This document shows positions 29,212 to 41,900 of a stretch of DNA of 64,000 bases, one piece after another; positions within the stretch are counted from its first letter, which is position 1, and every line of letters begins with the position of its first letter. Below the pieces are notes generated by a model, which worked only from the letters and a program-made list of their open reading frames with translations, was not told the DNA's origin and searched no databases. A program made the position numbers and the translations under genes. This DNA comes from Candidula unifasciata (lineage: Eukaryota > Mollusca > Gastropoda > Stylommatophora > Geomitridae). The DNA lies in assembly GCA_905116865.2 (NCBI GenBank), contig CAJHNH020006224.1, positions 170,001-234,000 on the forward strand, given 5' to 3'.

Positions 29212-29779
29212 CTCTAGAAGATGATTAAAATCTAGCCTGTGCAGCTGGGTTCTTTCTAAATACCCGGTGATATAATTTCTGCACAAGAGTCCCTTTCGAA
29301 GCGTGTCCAACCTAAATTAAATTATGTACCCAAGTCTTTTTGTTTTTAAGACAGGCACATTTGTAGGTTGTGCACGAGTCTCTCTTGGATACACATCTGT
29401 TGTACTCTGTGTACTGCGTCAATCTTGAAGACTAGTAAATTCTAAATTATGTTGCTGGATCTCTTGTGAGGACAAATAAATCTAATTTGGGCAGTTATTA
29501 TCACTGAATTAAAACTGAGCCGAATTAATGGTTCAAGAAAACTAACATGATACAAAATAGATAATTTAATATTAGCATCAAACGATGGCGACCTGATGCG
29601 TTCAATGTTTTTTTTTTTTAAAACTGTTTACTATTGGGAAGGAGAAGGGGAGGGGGGAACGGGGGGGGGTCATATAGGTTGCTAGCTGTTACAAGAACAG
29701 ACCAATAAGCAAAGTGCCTGAGCAAACTAGTTTCTGAGAATTCAGTAAATGATCTGAGGATAACCAACCCCCTCCTTAT

Positions 29780-30045
29780 TCTAAAAAGTAATGGACCCTT
29801 TTCCACGCCTTTCGGGCGTATTGGGTATATAGGGCTAAACCTATATTTCATAGACCAAACAGCACTTGGTAAGTGATGTGGTCAACATCACGCCGGCCGC
29901 CTTCACTTTCCGGGACTGTACCTAGTAGCCTAGTACCCACTCAAGGCTGGGTCGACCTGGGAGCCAAGGTCATTTTTTTAAAAAATCTGGCCTTCGTCAG
30001 GAACCGAACCCACGACCTTCCGACCCTCAAAGAAACCAAGTAGGT
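29780..30045 (-). repeat. S2 SINE, antisense
   Basis: CGCCTTTCGGGCGTATTGGG, ATAGACCAAACAGCACTTGG, GGGTCGACCTGGGAGCC and CCCACGACCTTCCGACC. Confidence 0.88.
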
Positions 30046-30366
30046 AAAACCTAAGCTTACAACCAATGCAGTCTTGTGTATTATTGGAGTTTACTGTATA
30101 TAAGTATGTATATGAGTATGTGTTAGTGTATTTTTATATGGCTGACTACAGGCTGTGATCCAGTGTGGCATTTCTGATGACTTTTTCTATTATTTGTCTA
30201 TGGTTTACGTGCTGTGAATTTATTCTCTAAATACACGGATTTCTATACCAAAGATCTTCACCTATAAAGTGGTTGTGCTTTTTGTTTTAAATAAGGCATC
30301 TAGAGTATTATTAATTATTTTTTTAAACATGAACAGTCCGTGGCGACAGATCTACCCCCGCTTACA

Positions 30367-30367
30367 C

Positions 30368-30406
<39 letters not shown>

Positions 30407-30412
30407 ACAAAA
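30367..30412 (+). repeat. (CA)n microsatellite
   Basis: CA dinucleotides over about 45 bp, followed by AAATAAATAAATAAA. Confidence 0.97.
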
Positions 30413-30787
30413 TAAAATAAATAAATAAAGGCAGTAATTTGTAGTTTCAACAGTTTGGCAGTAGATTATCATGCAGAGTATCATAATCATTCCTCTTCTC
30501 AAGACATGTGTCCAGTTTATCAACAGATCGACTGTGTTCATCCTAGTTTTTGGATTTATTTTACATCTTCTCATTTTATACACCTGTAAATAATTTAATT
30601 CACTGCACATAAAATAAATAATTTTCCTCATTTGAAGATGATAATTTATTTTCGTTAGTCGACCTTTTGTGCTTTGGTGCGATGCTTTTCAACTTATGGT
30701 AGTAGGACCAATGCCTGTACGTAGAAATGTATTGTTTTCCGCCAAATATGTCCCACCAATCAAGAAAGCGGCTACAGACAAAACCAA

Positions 30788-31017
30788 ACCGGGTTTTTGT
30801 TTTTTGTTTGTTTTAATATCCAGAAGCCATGAGTTGTTAATTCTTAGGCTCGGTATTATAAATATCGCAACCTTTCGGCCTTGATTCCATTGTAAATACC
30901 GTAAATCTGGGAGAAATGTGGCTTTCCTGCCTACCCCCGGATTGAATCCGGACAACAAGGAGTTCGTCACCCGGTCTCCGCGCAATCCCGTTTAGCCAAC
31001 TACGCTAGAGAGCCGGG
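30788..31017 (-). repeat. S3 tRNA-derived SINE
   Basis: Read on the minus strand: CCCGGCTCTCTAGCGTAGTT...GTCCGGATTCAATCCGGG (A- and B-box motifs), TCTCCCAGATTTACGGTAT, AACAACTCATGGCTTCTGG and an A-rich tail. Most complete copy of S3. Confidence 0.8.
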
Positions 31018-31599
31018 CAACCAAACCCGGAGATCGAATGGCTGCTATTGAAGCCATTCGCCACTTAGAAACAACGCTCATGCATATCAGATTTTGTAAA
31101 CTTTCAAGCAGTAGATATCGATTTTGCTAATTACTGATGTTTCATGAGGATGGATATAATAAATAAAATGATGTCTACATTTGTTTTTTGTTTGTTTCTT
31201 AGATGTCAGCCAGTCCAATATTTTTATTCTCTGGCCCGCTCATTGAAGAAGACTGCTTTAGTGTATATCTGAACTTCAGGTATTCAAGATTGGATACATA
31301 TCACGTGCATTTATTATTCAGCTGACAGACAAATCCCGTCTAATAAATGTTGATGCAAATAAAAAAATCATTACAAGTAAATATTTAACTCCTCATTTTT
31401 CTAACTGAGAAATATCTAGCATGTCAATAGTATTTTTTTTATATATATTATTATACTCACACTCTATCTAAACAAGGGGTTAACTTAAGTAGTAGCTACC
31501 GACAAAATAGGTCGCCTTTTTAGGGCGTGCCCGGTATATAACCTTTGTTAAACGTTGTATGAACAGCGAAAGTGTAATATTCAGTCAACCGTTTGCTTG

Positions 31600-31790
31600 T
31601 TGTTCATCACCAGGACATCACAAAAGTGATAAACACCGGTAACACAAAGTGTCACCATGCGGACGAGGATCACCCGTGGAGAGGTCAAGAAACCCCTTTA
31701 ACCGTTATGGCCAGATTATTTGCCCAGCTATATTCAGGGCTCTAGGGTGGGACTTCAGATAAGGACACAAAAATTTTTGTTTTATAACAA
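31600..31790 (+). repeat. Dispersed repeat E
   Basis: ACCAGGACATCACA, GTGATAAACACC, CACAAAGTGTCACCATG, GGAGAGGTC and GCCAGATTATTTGCCC; shared with 33395, 41640-42040 and 46265. Possibly a SINE or LINE end. Confidence 0.7.
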
Positions 31791-32009
31791 GTGATTATTT
31801 GACCTATGTATGTAAACTTAAGGCACACATTGTATTCACACAGGTAGGGCACTTGTAGGCATGCCCATTTAGCAGTGATGTTCAATAATCCATAATCATC
31901 ATTTCATAGCATATTTGTTATAAAAAAAAAAAAAAACGTTAGGTGTAACACTCTGCATCCAACTGTTGCCGCTTATTTGGATTAGTCACTTTATCTGATT
32001 CTTTCTCAG

Positions 32010-32166
32010 TGTTCACGGGCTCTAAACTCTAGCAGAAAGTTCTGGTTGTTTGTCCACTTCTGGAGAAGGTCTTGTTCCAGAATTTGAGTTTTGTGAGCAC
32101 AACTAATTTTACAGATTTGGCTTATTTGTGTCCAGAGTGCTGGTTCCTGGCCTCTCCGGCTTCAAA
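32010..32166 (-). repeat. R1 repeat, truncated antisense
   Basis: AAAGTTCTGGTTGTTTGTCC and CAGAGTGCTGGTTCCTGGCC; stops at the CTCCGGC point. Confidence 0.8.
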
Positions 32167-32599
32167 TAAAAATGGCCCGGCATTTCAAATACTTACATGT
32201 AAAAATGGATGTCAACAAGATACATTTTGATTAGATGTCAGAATAAAATGAACCCACCAGTATCTTCCACTTCTGGCTAATTACCATCTTCCCAATGTTG
32301 CAGAAACAGAACTATTAACAACTTTTAAATTGAAATGAGAAAACAAAACACACACATAGTAAAAAATAATAGTCCACATGTTTTCCTTCTTGTTTCTCTT
32401 TCTCACAAGTACAAGCTGAATCAGCTCATTTATTTCTGTTGAATGTTTCTTTAAAAAGTGAGAATTCTCACAGAAAATTGACAATACATTACCGGAAAGC
32501 AATTAGAGCATTATCTAAATTAAATGTAAACAAAATAAAACAAGTTTCTATACATTTTAATCTGTATTTTTCAAAAGTAAAAATGTATCATCATCTAGT

Positions 32600-32990
32600 A
32601 CCTCGCCGAATGGCTTGAGCAATCATGTCTCTCCACATCTGCACAGCAGTATCAGTTACTGGGCTGACACCCTTCCATGCTATGACAAAAGGCCTTTTTT
32701 GCAACAAACAGTTAAAGTCGTCACATGTTCCAACTTTTTTCCTATCATGAGGTGGCCAAAAATTGATGGCAGTCTCTTCTATATGTGATAAGTTTTCTTC
32801 AGGATTTGGCCATTTTCAAAACAACCCGATTACTCATTATGGCTGCCCAATGAATTCTAAGCATTCTTCTGTAAAACTTCATCTGAGGCCTCAAGAAGTG
32901 GTTTGGCTTGTTTACTCAGTCTCGAGGACTGACAGCCATATGTTAAAAGTGGTTCTACATGGCGTGCAAGAATTCTTTATCAGCACAATT
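32600..32990 (-). mobile_element. LINE 3' remnant
   Basis: Nucleotide similarity to the LINE remnant at 18430-18848: ACACCCTTCCATGC, GATGGCAGTCTCTTCTATATG, TGAATTCTAAGCATTCTTCT and GGTTTGGCTTGTTTACTC. Decayed. Confidence 0.65.
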
Positions 32991-33175
32991 ACATCAATGT
33001 ATCTAAAGGCATTTTCAAATTCAATGTGAGAAAAGTGGAAACACTCAGAAAATTAACAATTCGTTACTGAACAGCAACTACAGTGATATCTAAGTTTAGG
33101 TCAGCTGCTCTTCGACTCACCGCCCAGTTTTATTCAGCAAAGGGAATACAGGTGTTTTTATTTGCTTTAGGTTTA

Positions 33176-33258
33176 AGGGGGGGGGGGGGGGGGGGAACCT
33201 CAAACTTAAAGAAGAAATTTTTTTAAAGACCCCCCCCCCCCCCCCCCCCCAAAAAAAA
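33176..33258. repeat. G-tract / C-tract inverted pair
   Basis: Nineteen G (about 33177-33195) and twenty-two C (about 33229-33250) face each other across some 33 bases and could pair into a long hairpin, or the G-run into a G-quadruplex. Confidence 0.85.
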
Positions 33259-33394
33259 ATGAAGCTAAAAATTAATGACAATTTGTTTTAAACAGGACCG
33301 AAACTGCATATTTGAACGTGTGAACTCCAGGCATACATAGCCAACAAAGGGACGGCTTATAGACAACCGCAGTAGTAGTAGATTTTAAGCCTAC

Positions 33395-33560
33395 CAGGAC
33401 ATCACACAAGCGATAAACACCTGATGACACAAAGTGATCACCCTTGGAGAGGTCTCAAAAACCACGTTCAGCCTTTATACCATATTTATGGTGGGGCTAT
33501 TTTGCGGGCCCTGGCAAGAGTCAAGGTGGGGCTTCAAAATAAAGAAAAATGCATCTCACA
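33395..33560 (+). repeat. Dispersed repeat E
   Basis: AGGACATCACACAAGCGATA, GGAGAGGTCTCAAAAACCACG, ATATTTATGGTGGGGC and CCTGGCAAGAGTCAAGGTGG. Confidence 0.75.
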
Positions 33561-33639
33561 GGGGGGGGGGGGGGGTGACAGGATGCAGACAACCCCAGTA
33601 CTTAAAAATGAGACATAAACATGTGGCAATGCACCTCGT

Positions 33640-34375
33640 CATTTATAAACAAATTTTAAAACCCCTTGTTCAATGATACAGCGAGTGGCACGATCTAACA
33701 AACTCTGGAACGATCTCTGTAGTTCTTCTGTTGTTATGACCCCTAAAGTCGATGTTACGGCCCTTTGGATGTTATCAATATCGTTAGAGAAGCGTCCTTT
33801 CAATCGTAACTTCAATTTTGGGAATACAAAATAATCACAGGATGACAAATCTGGGGAACAGGGTGGAAGGCTGAGAACACACATTTGTTTTTGGGCCAAA
33901 AATTATTGTTTTGATAATATCTCTTGGGTACTCAACCGCTGATATTTTTGGTCATCAGATAACGAATGTTGTACAAACCGGCAAGGAACTTTTCTTTTTG
34001 CCAAAATCTTGCACCAAATTGTTAGGAATGGTCTCTCTATTAACATCAGATTCATCTGACATCATCCTCACAGTAAAACAATGATCTTCTTGTATCCGTC
34101 CTCTGACTTTTTCAATGATTTCATCATTAGGAACAGAAATCTGGTGTCCAGGTCTAGGTGCATTATTAAGCAGACAACAAACAAGTGGCCATTTTGTTGA
34201 GGTGCATTGTTACGTAATCAGCATGGAGCAAAAAGCTAACATAAAATTCTTGTTAAAACTCAGAAAAAGCGCAATTGAAGCAGTTGAATTGATGCAACAA
34301 GTTTATACCGTGCACAAATTTTCAGATGGTATTTACGATTCAAAAGTGGTGTGAAAATGATTACTAATGCACCTA
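33640..34375 (-). mobile_element. Mariner deletion derivative, part inverted
   Basis: Minus strand 33899-33639 encodes the C-terminal end of a mariner transposase (LPPCSPDLSSCDYFVFPKLK, then TTEELQRSFQSLLDRATRC). 33930-34170 continues on the minus strand with the helix-turn-helix region. At a GGTGCATTATTAA point (about 34157-34170) the sequence flips: 34171-34373 carries the N-terminus on the plus strand (MEQKANIKFLLKLRKSAIEA). The catalytic centre is missing. Compared with the copy at 60344, only the flip is different. Confidence 0.85.
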
Positions 34376-34387
34376 GCGAATAATGAG

Positions 34388-34436
34388 ATAAAATAATTAA
34401 TAATAATAATAAAATAATAATAATAATAATAATAAC
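34388..34436 (+). repeat. (AAT)n microsatellite
   Basis: AAT triplets with one AAAATAA break, directly after the mariner copy. Confidence 0.95.
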
Positions 34437-34837
34437 CGTTATCTAACAATAATTCAGAATGGGAATAATATCTTTCCAACAGCCATTCTCACGCTAGATG
34501 TTTGGAATAGCTAACCAAAACCTACTCTTTAGTCGCCTCTCCCGACACGCTTGGGGTGTAGCGATGTTACTGTTCTGGATCCGGTAAAATACAGGAAACA
34601 TTACACCATGCAAAATAAGAATAGGGCTGATAAAATGTGGCCAGGGGCGGGAGGGGGCACAAGGGGGCAGAGAAAAGAAAACTTGCAAACCCGGAAAAAG
34701 AAGTAACGAGAGCACAAAAACTAAATAGAATCAGGCGCGTATAGGAAGGAAAAGTGCAGGATACGCTCCACATGACCAGGGGAAACAAAAGAAGTTGCTA
34801 ATAGATCAAAGAAAATAAAACATGTACAAGCATGTCG

Positions 34838-34995
34838 TAAGAGTCGAATAATTAGGGATTTTCTTCGAAGTAGGAGTGCTCCTGTCTGCGAGGCAAGGAA
34901 CCATGAGTCTGCATACAAATAAGTCAGATTTGTAAAACATATGTGTACGCAACACTCAGGTTCTGGACTAGTTATAAAGTCCAGAGGTGGATCAT
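34838..34995 (+). repeat. R1 repeat, sense, truncated
   Basis: GTCGTAAGAGTCGA, GAGGCAAGGAACCATGAGTC, TGCATACAAATAAGTCAGAT and CAACACTCAGGTTCTGGA; tail end replaced by a LINE remnant. Confidence 0.8.
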
Positions 34996-35215
34996 CATCA
35001 TCATCCCGTAACATCGTTTGTCGTTGGGTCACCCGTGACCGTATGATCAACTCTCTCTATCTTGGGCGGTCAGTTGCGATGGACTTCATGGTAGCATGCC
35101 TGAGGCCTGTCCAGTCAGTCAGGTTTTGTAACCAGGTCTTTCGTGGTCTGCCTCTTCTCCTCTTTCCCTCAGCTGAGCCCTGCAGTATTGTTTTTGATAC
35201 TCCATTAGATCTAAT
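34996..35215 (-). mobile_element. LINE 3' end with (GAT)n tail
   Basis: The minus strand encodes KTILQGSAEGKRRRGRPRKT and WLQNLTDWTGLRHATMKS, then a stop and GATGATGATG. It is nearly the same as 51230-51447. Typical C-terminus and tail of an RTE-like LINE. Confidence 0.85.
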
Positions 35216-35227
35216 TTCACGTTTTTT

Positions 35228-35345
35228 GTTTTTGTTTTTTTTAACATACCCAGAAACCATGAGTTGTAAACCCTTTGGCTCGGTACTGTGGATATCGCAA
35301 CCCTTCGGCCTTGATTTAATTAAAGGTACCGTTCTTGTAGTTAAA
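35228..35345 (-). repeat. S3 SINE, 3' part
   Basis: CAGAAACCATGAGTTG, CTCGGTACTGTGGATATCGC and CCTTCGGCCTTGATTTAAT match 13617 and 30788. Confidence 0.75.
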
Positions 35346-35793
35346 AAATGTTCATAGTTGCCAGTGTGCTGTAGAATGCGTTTGTAATGTGGTCCCTGTA
35401 TAGTGTATGGTATGCCAGAAACCATGTCCTGGCATACAAATGAAACATTAGACTGCTCTTAGTGGATATTGTGATAACAAAAATGACTCCCCTTTACATG
35501 TCCGGCAACCCACCTTAGGCAGAGTCGACCTGGAAGTAAGGCCATTCACAATAAGCAACTGTGGGAATTCGATCTCAGGACTACCAGCCCGGCAGACGAG
35601 TTACTCTATAGTTCTATACAGTATACTCAATCAAGTAACAGAAAGTGTATTGATCGGCACTCATAAAAGAAATAGAAAGATTTACAGTATACTTATCAAC
35701 TATATAGTTGTTCTCAGAGATATCAAATTGTGGATCGTTTTTACCGAAACGAAAGAAGTAGGTTTTTGATATTTAATATTTACTGAGTGAAAC

Positions 35794-35942
35794 ATGGCAG
35801 ACTCCAGTGAATTTGGAAACTGGCAGGTCGCTATCGATAATATCCTGGATAGCATTCAGTATTCCGACGAGTTTAAAAGCTTCAGTCAGCAACGGTCAAA
35901 TGAAAGTCGCGTTAAATGTGTTTTTACGGACAAATTATTAAA
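35794..35942 (+). CDS. SMYD4: SMYD4 exon 1
   Basis: From the ATG at 35794 to donor AAA/GTGAGT; 49 codons plus two bases. Begins MADSSEFGNWQVAIDNIL. The N-terminus is variable in the family, so this exon rests on start, frame and phase more than similarity. Confidence 0.85.
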
Positions 35943-38900
35943 GTGAGTAATATTTATTTTATAGCTTTAGACTTTAGTATTCCGAGCCCTTCAGTCATTG
36001 CTGCAGTTAGCCTGGCTATCACTTCACTACCACTGACACTCTCCTCCATTCTGAATACAGTTCATCTTCGCGACTGGCCTTTCTTTCCACTTGGTGACTC
36101 CAAGTGTTTGTAGGTCTGCCTGTTTTTATCTATCCACTGTCTTCTTGGTCAGCATCATGATCTACTCCCATTCAGCTCTTTTAATTATGTGTACGCAGTT
36201 TTCATCTCCCCCTCTCCTCATGTTTTCCTCCCATTCTCACTGCATTCCCCACCAACCGTTGCAGTCATTTAGTACGGTCAGCATTTTCCCTATTGATGCC
36301 AGTAATTAGTGGTAATTAAAAGTTTAAACAGCTTTTTTAAAAAATGTCTTTGTTGTTCCTCACTCACCAGATTATGTCATTATCTGGTCCTTCCAAATAA
36401 AATTCATAAGAGGGGGGGGGGGGGGGGGGGGGAATAACTGTATATTTTCTGTATGATATTTTGAGTTCATTTGAGCACTGATAACTCTAATGCATTCATT
36501 GTTTTATTGTATTGATATTTGCACAATTAAAAACAACACTCTGAAAAATACCATCCTGGCTACTTTGGTAAAGTTGATGGTAATACCATTGGTATTTAAC
36601 TCTTTCATTCCAAGTAATTCATGGTGTGTAATTAGATCTTCATCCAGACCTCCCATAGTTGCATAGTGCAGTCTTCAGTTCAGTTCACGTAATCTCTCCA
36701 AACAAAGTAGGTCCCATTTGATACACAAGTTTGTTGGGCTGGTCGACTTCCTTGAAGGTTACAGGTGTGTCCCGCTCTATTGTTTGCTTTCTATGGTGTC
36801 TTACATTTATGTTTTAATTCCAAGAAAAAGAATACCTGTGACATAGGTTGCAGCACTCTCTAGGGGGGTTGTGTTAGGGCCAGTTTCTCCATGTTTTTGG
36901 ATTGTTAAAAGTGCTGTTGTGCTGAAATATACAATATGCAATATCAACGGCATTGCGGAACACCCCTGTAACCTTGTGCCAAGGTGACAGGTTAAGGAAC
37001 TACCAATCAGAAATGAGCTAGTGTGTATATGGGCTGGGCGTGGGGAGACTAACGTTACTTTAACCCATTATTGTACGTTTTCTCACAGCATGGGAAAGAA
37101 ATGTGACTTTTGTGTAATAATAACCACTTTTTAGATTGTCTTTTTCACAGTAATGCACAAATGACTTTTTTAGTGGTCACCTCTCCTCTTAGGTGCTGTA
37201 AAACCATTTAGCACTGAAAAAGGTAAGGTATGAAGAAAGCAGTGGGAATAAGGATGAGCATTCTAGCTTTGTGTAAACAAAAGGAGCAGGTGGTTAACCT
37301 AAAATGTACCTGAGGAGATACATCTATATATTCCAGACAATAAATAATTCAAGACATTATTGTGACCTCATTATTTAAATTATCTGTAGAAGAACATTGT
37401 TTTGACTTTACAAAATGTCAGCTTTTTTTGGCAGGTCTTTCAAAGAACAATGCTGTCATCACAGCCTGCCTGAATGAAACGCGATCCCTCACCAGCTATC
37501 GCTCAGCATGCACTTTCCTTCCCATGCTGTCTTCTTCTTCTTCGCATTTACCGGCTGTGAACTCCGGCGGAAAGTTCTGGTTGTTCGTCCACTTCTGGAC
37601 TGCAGTCCTGTTCCAGAACCTGAATGTTGTGTGTGCATCCGTTTTACAGATCTGTATGCAGACTGTTGGTTCCTTGCCTCTCAGGCAGATGCACTCCGAC
37701 TTCGAAGGAAGCTCCCAATTAGTCGACTCTTACGTCATGCTTTTGGGTAGGCAGTGGGTCTATTCTTGTTTTTCCCCTATTAGGGCCCCGGAACCCACAC
37801 GGGGGCCATGCTGTCTTCTGTGTCATGTACCAATCTTCTCCTTGGCCCGCTCTGCCTCTCTTTTCCAGTACAGTTCCCACAATTCTACATAGCAGATTGC
37901 AAAATGAAAGTAAAATAAAAACATTTAATTACTCAAATTAAGAATACATCATCATTAGGGAGAAAGTTGAAACAAGACCTTGCCTGAATTACATTGAAAG
38001 ATGGAGAAGGGACTTGTTTAACCATCCAATAAGAATCAGCCACACCAAACTGTATATGAGACCATGTACTGGAGAACATCTGGTCGGAAGGCATGAGGAA
38101 GACAAAGGAAGAGATGATTAGGTTTAGTTTTAAAAAAACGGATCAACATCATGGCAGAAGGGTTGTAACCCATTAGTGCTCCGTTTACTTCTAACTCAAG
38201 TCTGAGTCGGAAGTTCTCAGCTCAGTACATGAACTCCATAGCACTGGTGATGATCCTGAAATACTTTAGGTAGATTTTTTTCTCCACATTTTGCCAGGAC
38301 AGTGCTGTTATGCTACTGTTTTCGATTTCCAATTGCCAAGGGATTTTTTAGCTGCGCAACAATACACATGGGATCCGATCTTACTACCCAGAGACCAGGA
38401 AAAATGACAAGTCCACATGGAAAAATCCCAGCTATACTGGAGCCTGAATCTGGGACCTCCAGCACTCGAGGCGGATCCATGAATCGAGACCATGATAGAC
38501 GGTGTAGCTGCATCCTGCAAAAAAAGATGAACAAATCCAACACTCAAGCCATTTGAGAAGTGCGGGACAAATGCAAAAAATCAGGTCCTGCACTATAACC
38601 CAGTAATAGTACAGTGACAAAAGAAAAAAGAAGAAAATTAAGAATAGACGACGCCAGCCAGAGAGATGAATGGATGCAGGTGATATCTGCAGCGATGAAC
38701 CTCAAAAGCTCGGAATGCTGAAGAAGAAGAAGACATCAAGTTTAATTAATTTTTTTAATTTTTAAGGTCAACCAAATTAAACTTAGACAAACTCTATATT
38801 TCCAGGCATGTTCAGTGGTTACCATTATACTTTGATGCTTGCAAAACATGGCATGGCAAATCAGTTGAAGTTGCCAGAGTATGGAAAAACAAGGGCAACA

Positions 38901-41900
38901 AACTCTTCCAGCAAAAGAGGTACATTGATGCAGTTAATGCTTACACGCAGGTAAAGAAATCAGAATTTTTTGTAGAGATTAGGTAAAATTGGTTGGCAGC
39001 AACTAGGGAATGGGGGAGGGGGAAAGGGGTTATTAATACAGTTAAATAATTCCAGTATACCACAGTTTAAGTCAGCGCTAGTCCGTTTGGCAGCAGGCCA
39101 CTTTGTGTTGATTTTGGCAATTGTATCATCAAACGCTTCAGAAAGCGATATGTTAATGTCCTGTGTTCACCCTCATATTGGTCGACCCCCCTACCTATTC
39201 ACTCATGGATCATGTCTTTGATTACTGTCTCTATATTAGTTGGTCATTTTTAACAGTAGTTTTGTGTTTGTGTGGTTTGTTTTGTGTTGATCGTTTTGTA
39301 TTTGTTAACTAGATATGTTAATGTCCTGTGTTCACCCTCATATTGGTTACCCCTTCCCCCTTTTCCACTATTTATGCAGAAACAATACCTCCCCTTACTA
39401 TCTCTGTGTTGATTAGGGAATTTTAAAACAAACATTTATTGTTGTTGTTAATGTCCTGCAATCACCTTCATTTTGGTTGACCCCCTGACTATTTATGCAA
39501 GAACCATTCCTCCCCTTACTATCTCTGTGTTAATTAGGGATTTTATAACAAACGTTTTTTGTTGTTGTTAATGAGATATGTTAATATCCTGCAATCACCC
39601 TCATATTTTTAGATCCCCTGCTTGTTCACTGAGGAACCATGCCTTCATTTATTGTTTTAATTAGTTATCTTTTAGCAATAATTTTTATTGGTTAACTAGG
39701 GATATGAATGTCTTGTATCTACCCTAAGATTGTTTGATCCCTGTCTCTTCTTGCAGGAACATATGAACACAGTTTTCATTACTCTTTCTATGTTAATTAA
39801 TTGTTTTCTAACCAAAGTTTCTTTATTTATGAACTAGATATGTTCATATTCTTATGTTGAAAGCTTTTATTTGTCATGTCAGAGTTGCCTTAATGCTCCA
39901 GTGGAATCAGATGATTTCTCACTGAGTCTTGGAAACAGATCAGCTGCACTGTTTTACCTCGGAAAATATCAGGTATGGTTTCGTTCAGTTTTGAAGGATT
40001 ATGTATGTAGCCTTTTTTATGATATTTCAGCATGGTATATTCTTCTGAAGCCCGTGCCCGTCTCAAGCACAAGCAATGTATTTTGTAAAAATCTTTATCT
40101 TAATTTTTTTCTTTGGCCTTCGTCCAGGCCTTGAGTGTTGCCTATGCATCCATTTTACAGACCTGACTTAGTTGTGTGCAGACTGTTGATTCCTCACCTC
40201 TCAGGCAGACACACTCTGACGTAAAGGAAACATTCATCCTATCTACTTCCGTCAGGTTCCTGGCTGGGAATTTGTCTATAGGGTGACAGCACAGAGGTGG
40301 TGCACCTCTTCATCCACAGTGATTTTATGCCTGTGTCGCATGATGGAAATAAAACTCAGTAATTATTGTATTAACTAACACATTTACTAATAAAATACAA
40401 ACATTCATTAACCGGTACCTGCACAGAGTAAAGGGAATTAAATGGCATGATATGGACAAACTAGAGTGCATACAGAACGCGGCTATGCGGCTCATTCTGG
40501 GTTGCACCAGAGACACTCCAGTGGTGTGTATGCGATACATCCTTGGTTTGCCGACGGTTGCGGGTAGGCACAAGGTGATGCAGGCGAAGTCATATCTCAG
40601 GGTAGCTGCAGACACAGACCACCACGTGTACAATGCGGAGAAGCAGATGGATCACCACAGTCTTGTGAGATTGATGCAGTTGGGGGTGACGAGAGGTTCT
40701 GGCAGAAGCTCAAGGCTCAGAGGAAAGGCAAGACGTTTAATCAGAAAGCTACTGGCACCATTAGTATCGGAACTCTTCGCTGGCTGCTGAAAATGGGGAA
40801 GGAGCGCTTATGGGAATGCCCAGAGTGCTGTGATGTTGGTTCTTGAATCAAATCAAATAGCATGATAGAATCACTAATGTTGAGCTTTGGGAGATGACAA
40901 AACAAGTGCCATTGGACCAAGAGGTGAAGAAAAGACACTACCTTTGGAGAGAACACACGTTGAGAAAACCTGAGAGAAATATAACTAGAATATTTTTGCA
41001 CTGGAACCCACAGGGGCATAGAAATAAACTCAGAGACACAACAACAAAAACACTGAGACGGGAGCTAGAGGTTTATGTTTAAACAACGGATCAATATCTT
41101 GGCACAAGGGCAGTAACCCATAAGTTAGTTAGTTGGGATATGATTTTTGCACTCCGGACATGTCCATAGGTGCTTAAATCCTTCCCCCAATATGAATCCC
41201 AGTATCCTGTGACAAATAGTGCCAGTTCTTTTTTGATTGATAAGTCTTTTTGAATGTTGAAAAGTCTTTTTGTATGCCTGGTAGTGTCTCTCGCTTTTGG
41301 CTATGCGGATCTTAACTCCTGAGTCTTTCATTCTGGTGAGCGATGTGGAGTCTCTGTCCTCCACTTAAAAAGACTAACGCTTCCCGTCCTGGTCAGGGTG
41401 CAATTTTTCGTTATTTGAAGCCCTACTCTGGCTCTTGCCAGGGGCCGTAATATAGCCAGGCATTACATCTCAGAAGATCAGCTACAAGAGCAAGAGGACG
41501 GCCGCGGAAAACATGGATCAACAAAATTAAAGACACTCTATGCCTTCACGGCATGACAATAGCCAGTGGCAGCCAACATGCACTGGATTGCAAATTATTC
41601 CTCCCCACGACGCTTAACGGCAGAAGTGGTTTATGATGATGATGATGATAAATATGGTCTAATGGTTGAACTTGGTTTCTGGGACCTCTCCACGGTGATC
41701 TTCATCCACATGGTGGCACATTGTGTCATAGGGTGAATATCGCTTGTGTGATGTCCTGGTGGGGTAGAAAGTCAGTCAGTCAGTCCTCCACTCAGCATTA
41801 TGTTGTAATTATGATGATTATTCACCATCCTTTTTAGGATGAAATTTTTCGTTATTTGAAGCCCCACCCCTGGCTCTTGCCAGGGGGCCGCAACATAGCC

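Noticed and set aside
34115..34354. A plus-strand gene beginning near MEQKANIKF
   Set aside because: It is the inverted N-terminal piece of the mariner remnant.
37362..37892. A 176-codon frame in SMYD4 intron 1
   Set aside because: More than half of it is an antisense R1 copy; no family match.
38302..38556. Short gene-like frames on both strands
   Set aside because: They lie within dispersed repeat J, which recurs at 42299 with changes that break the frames.
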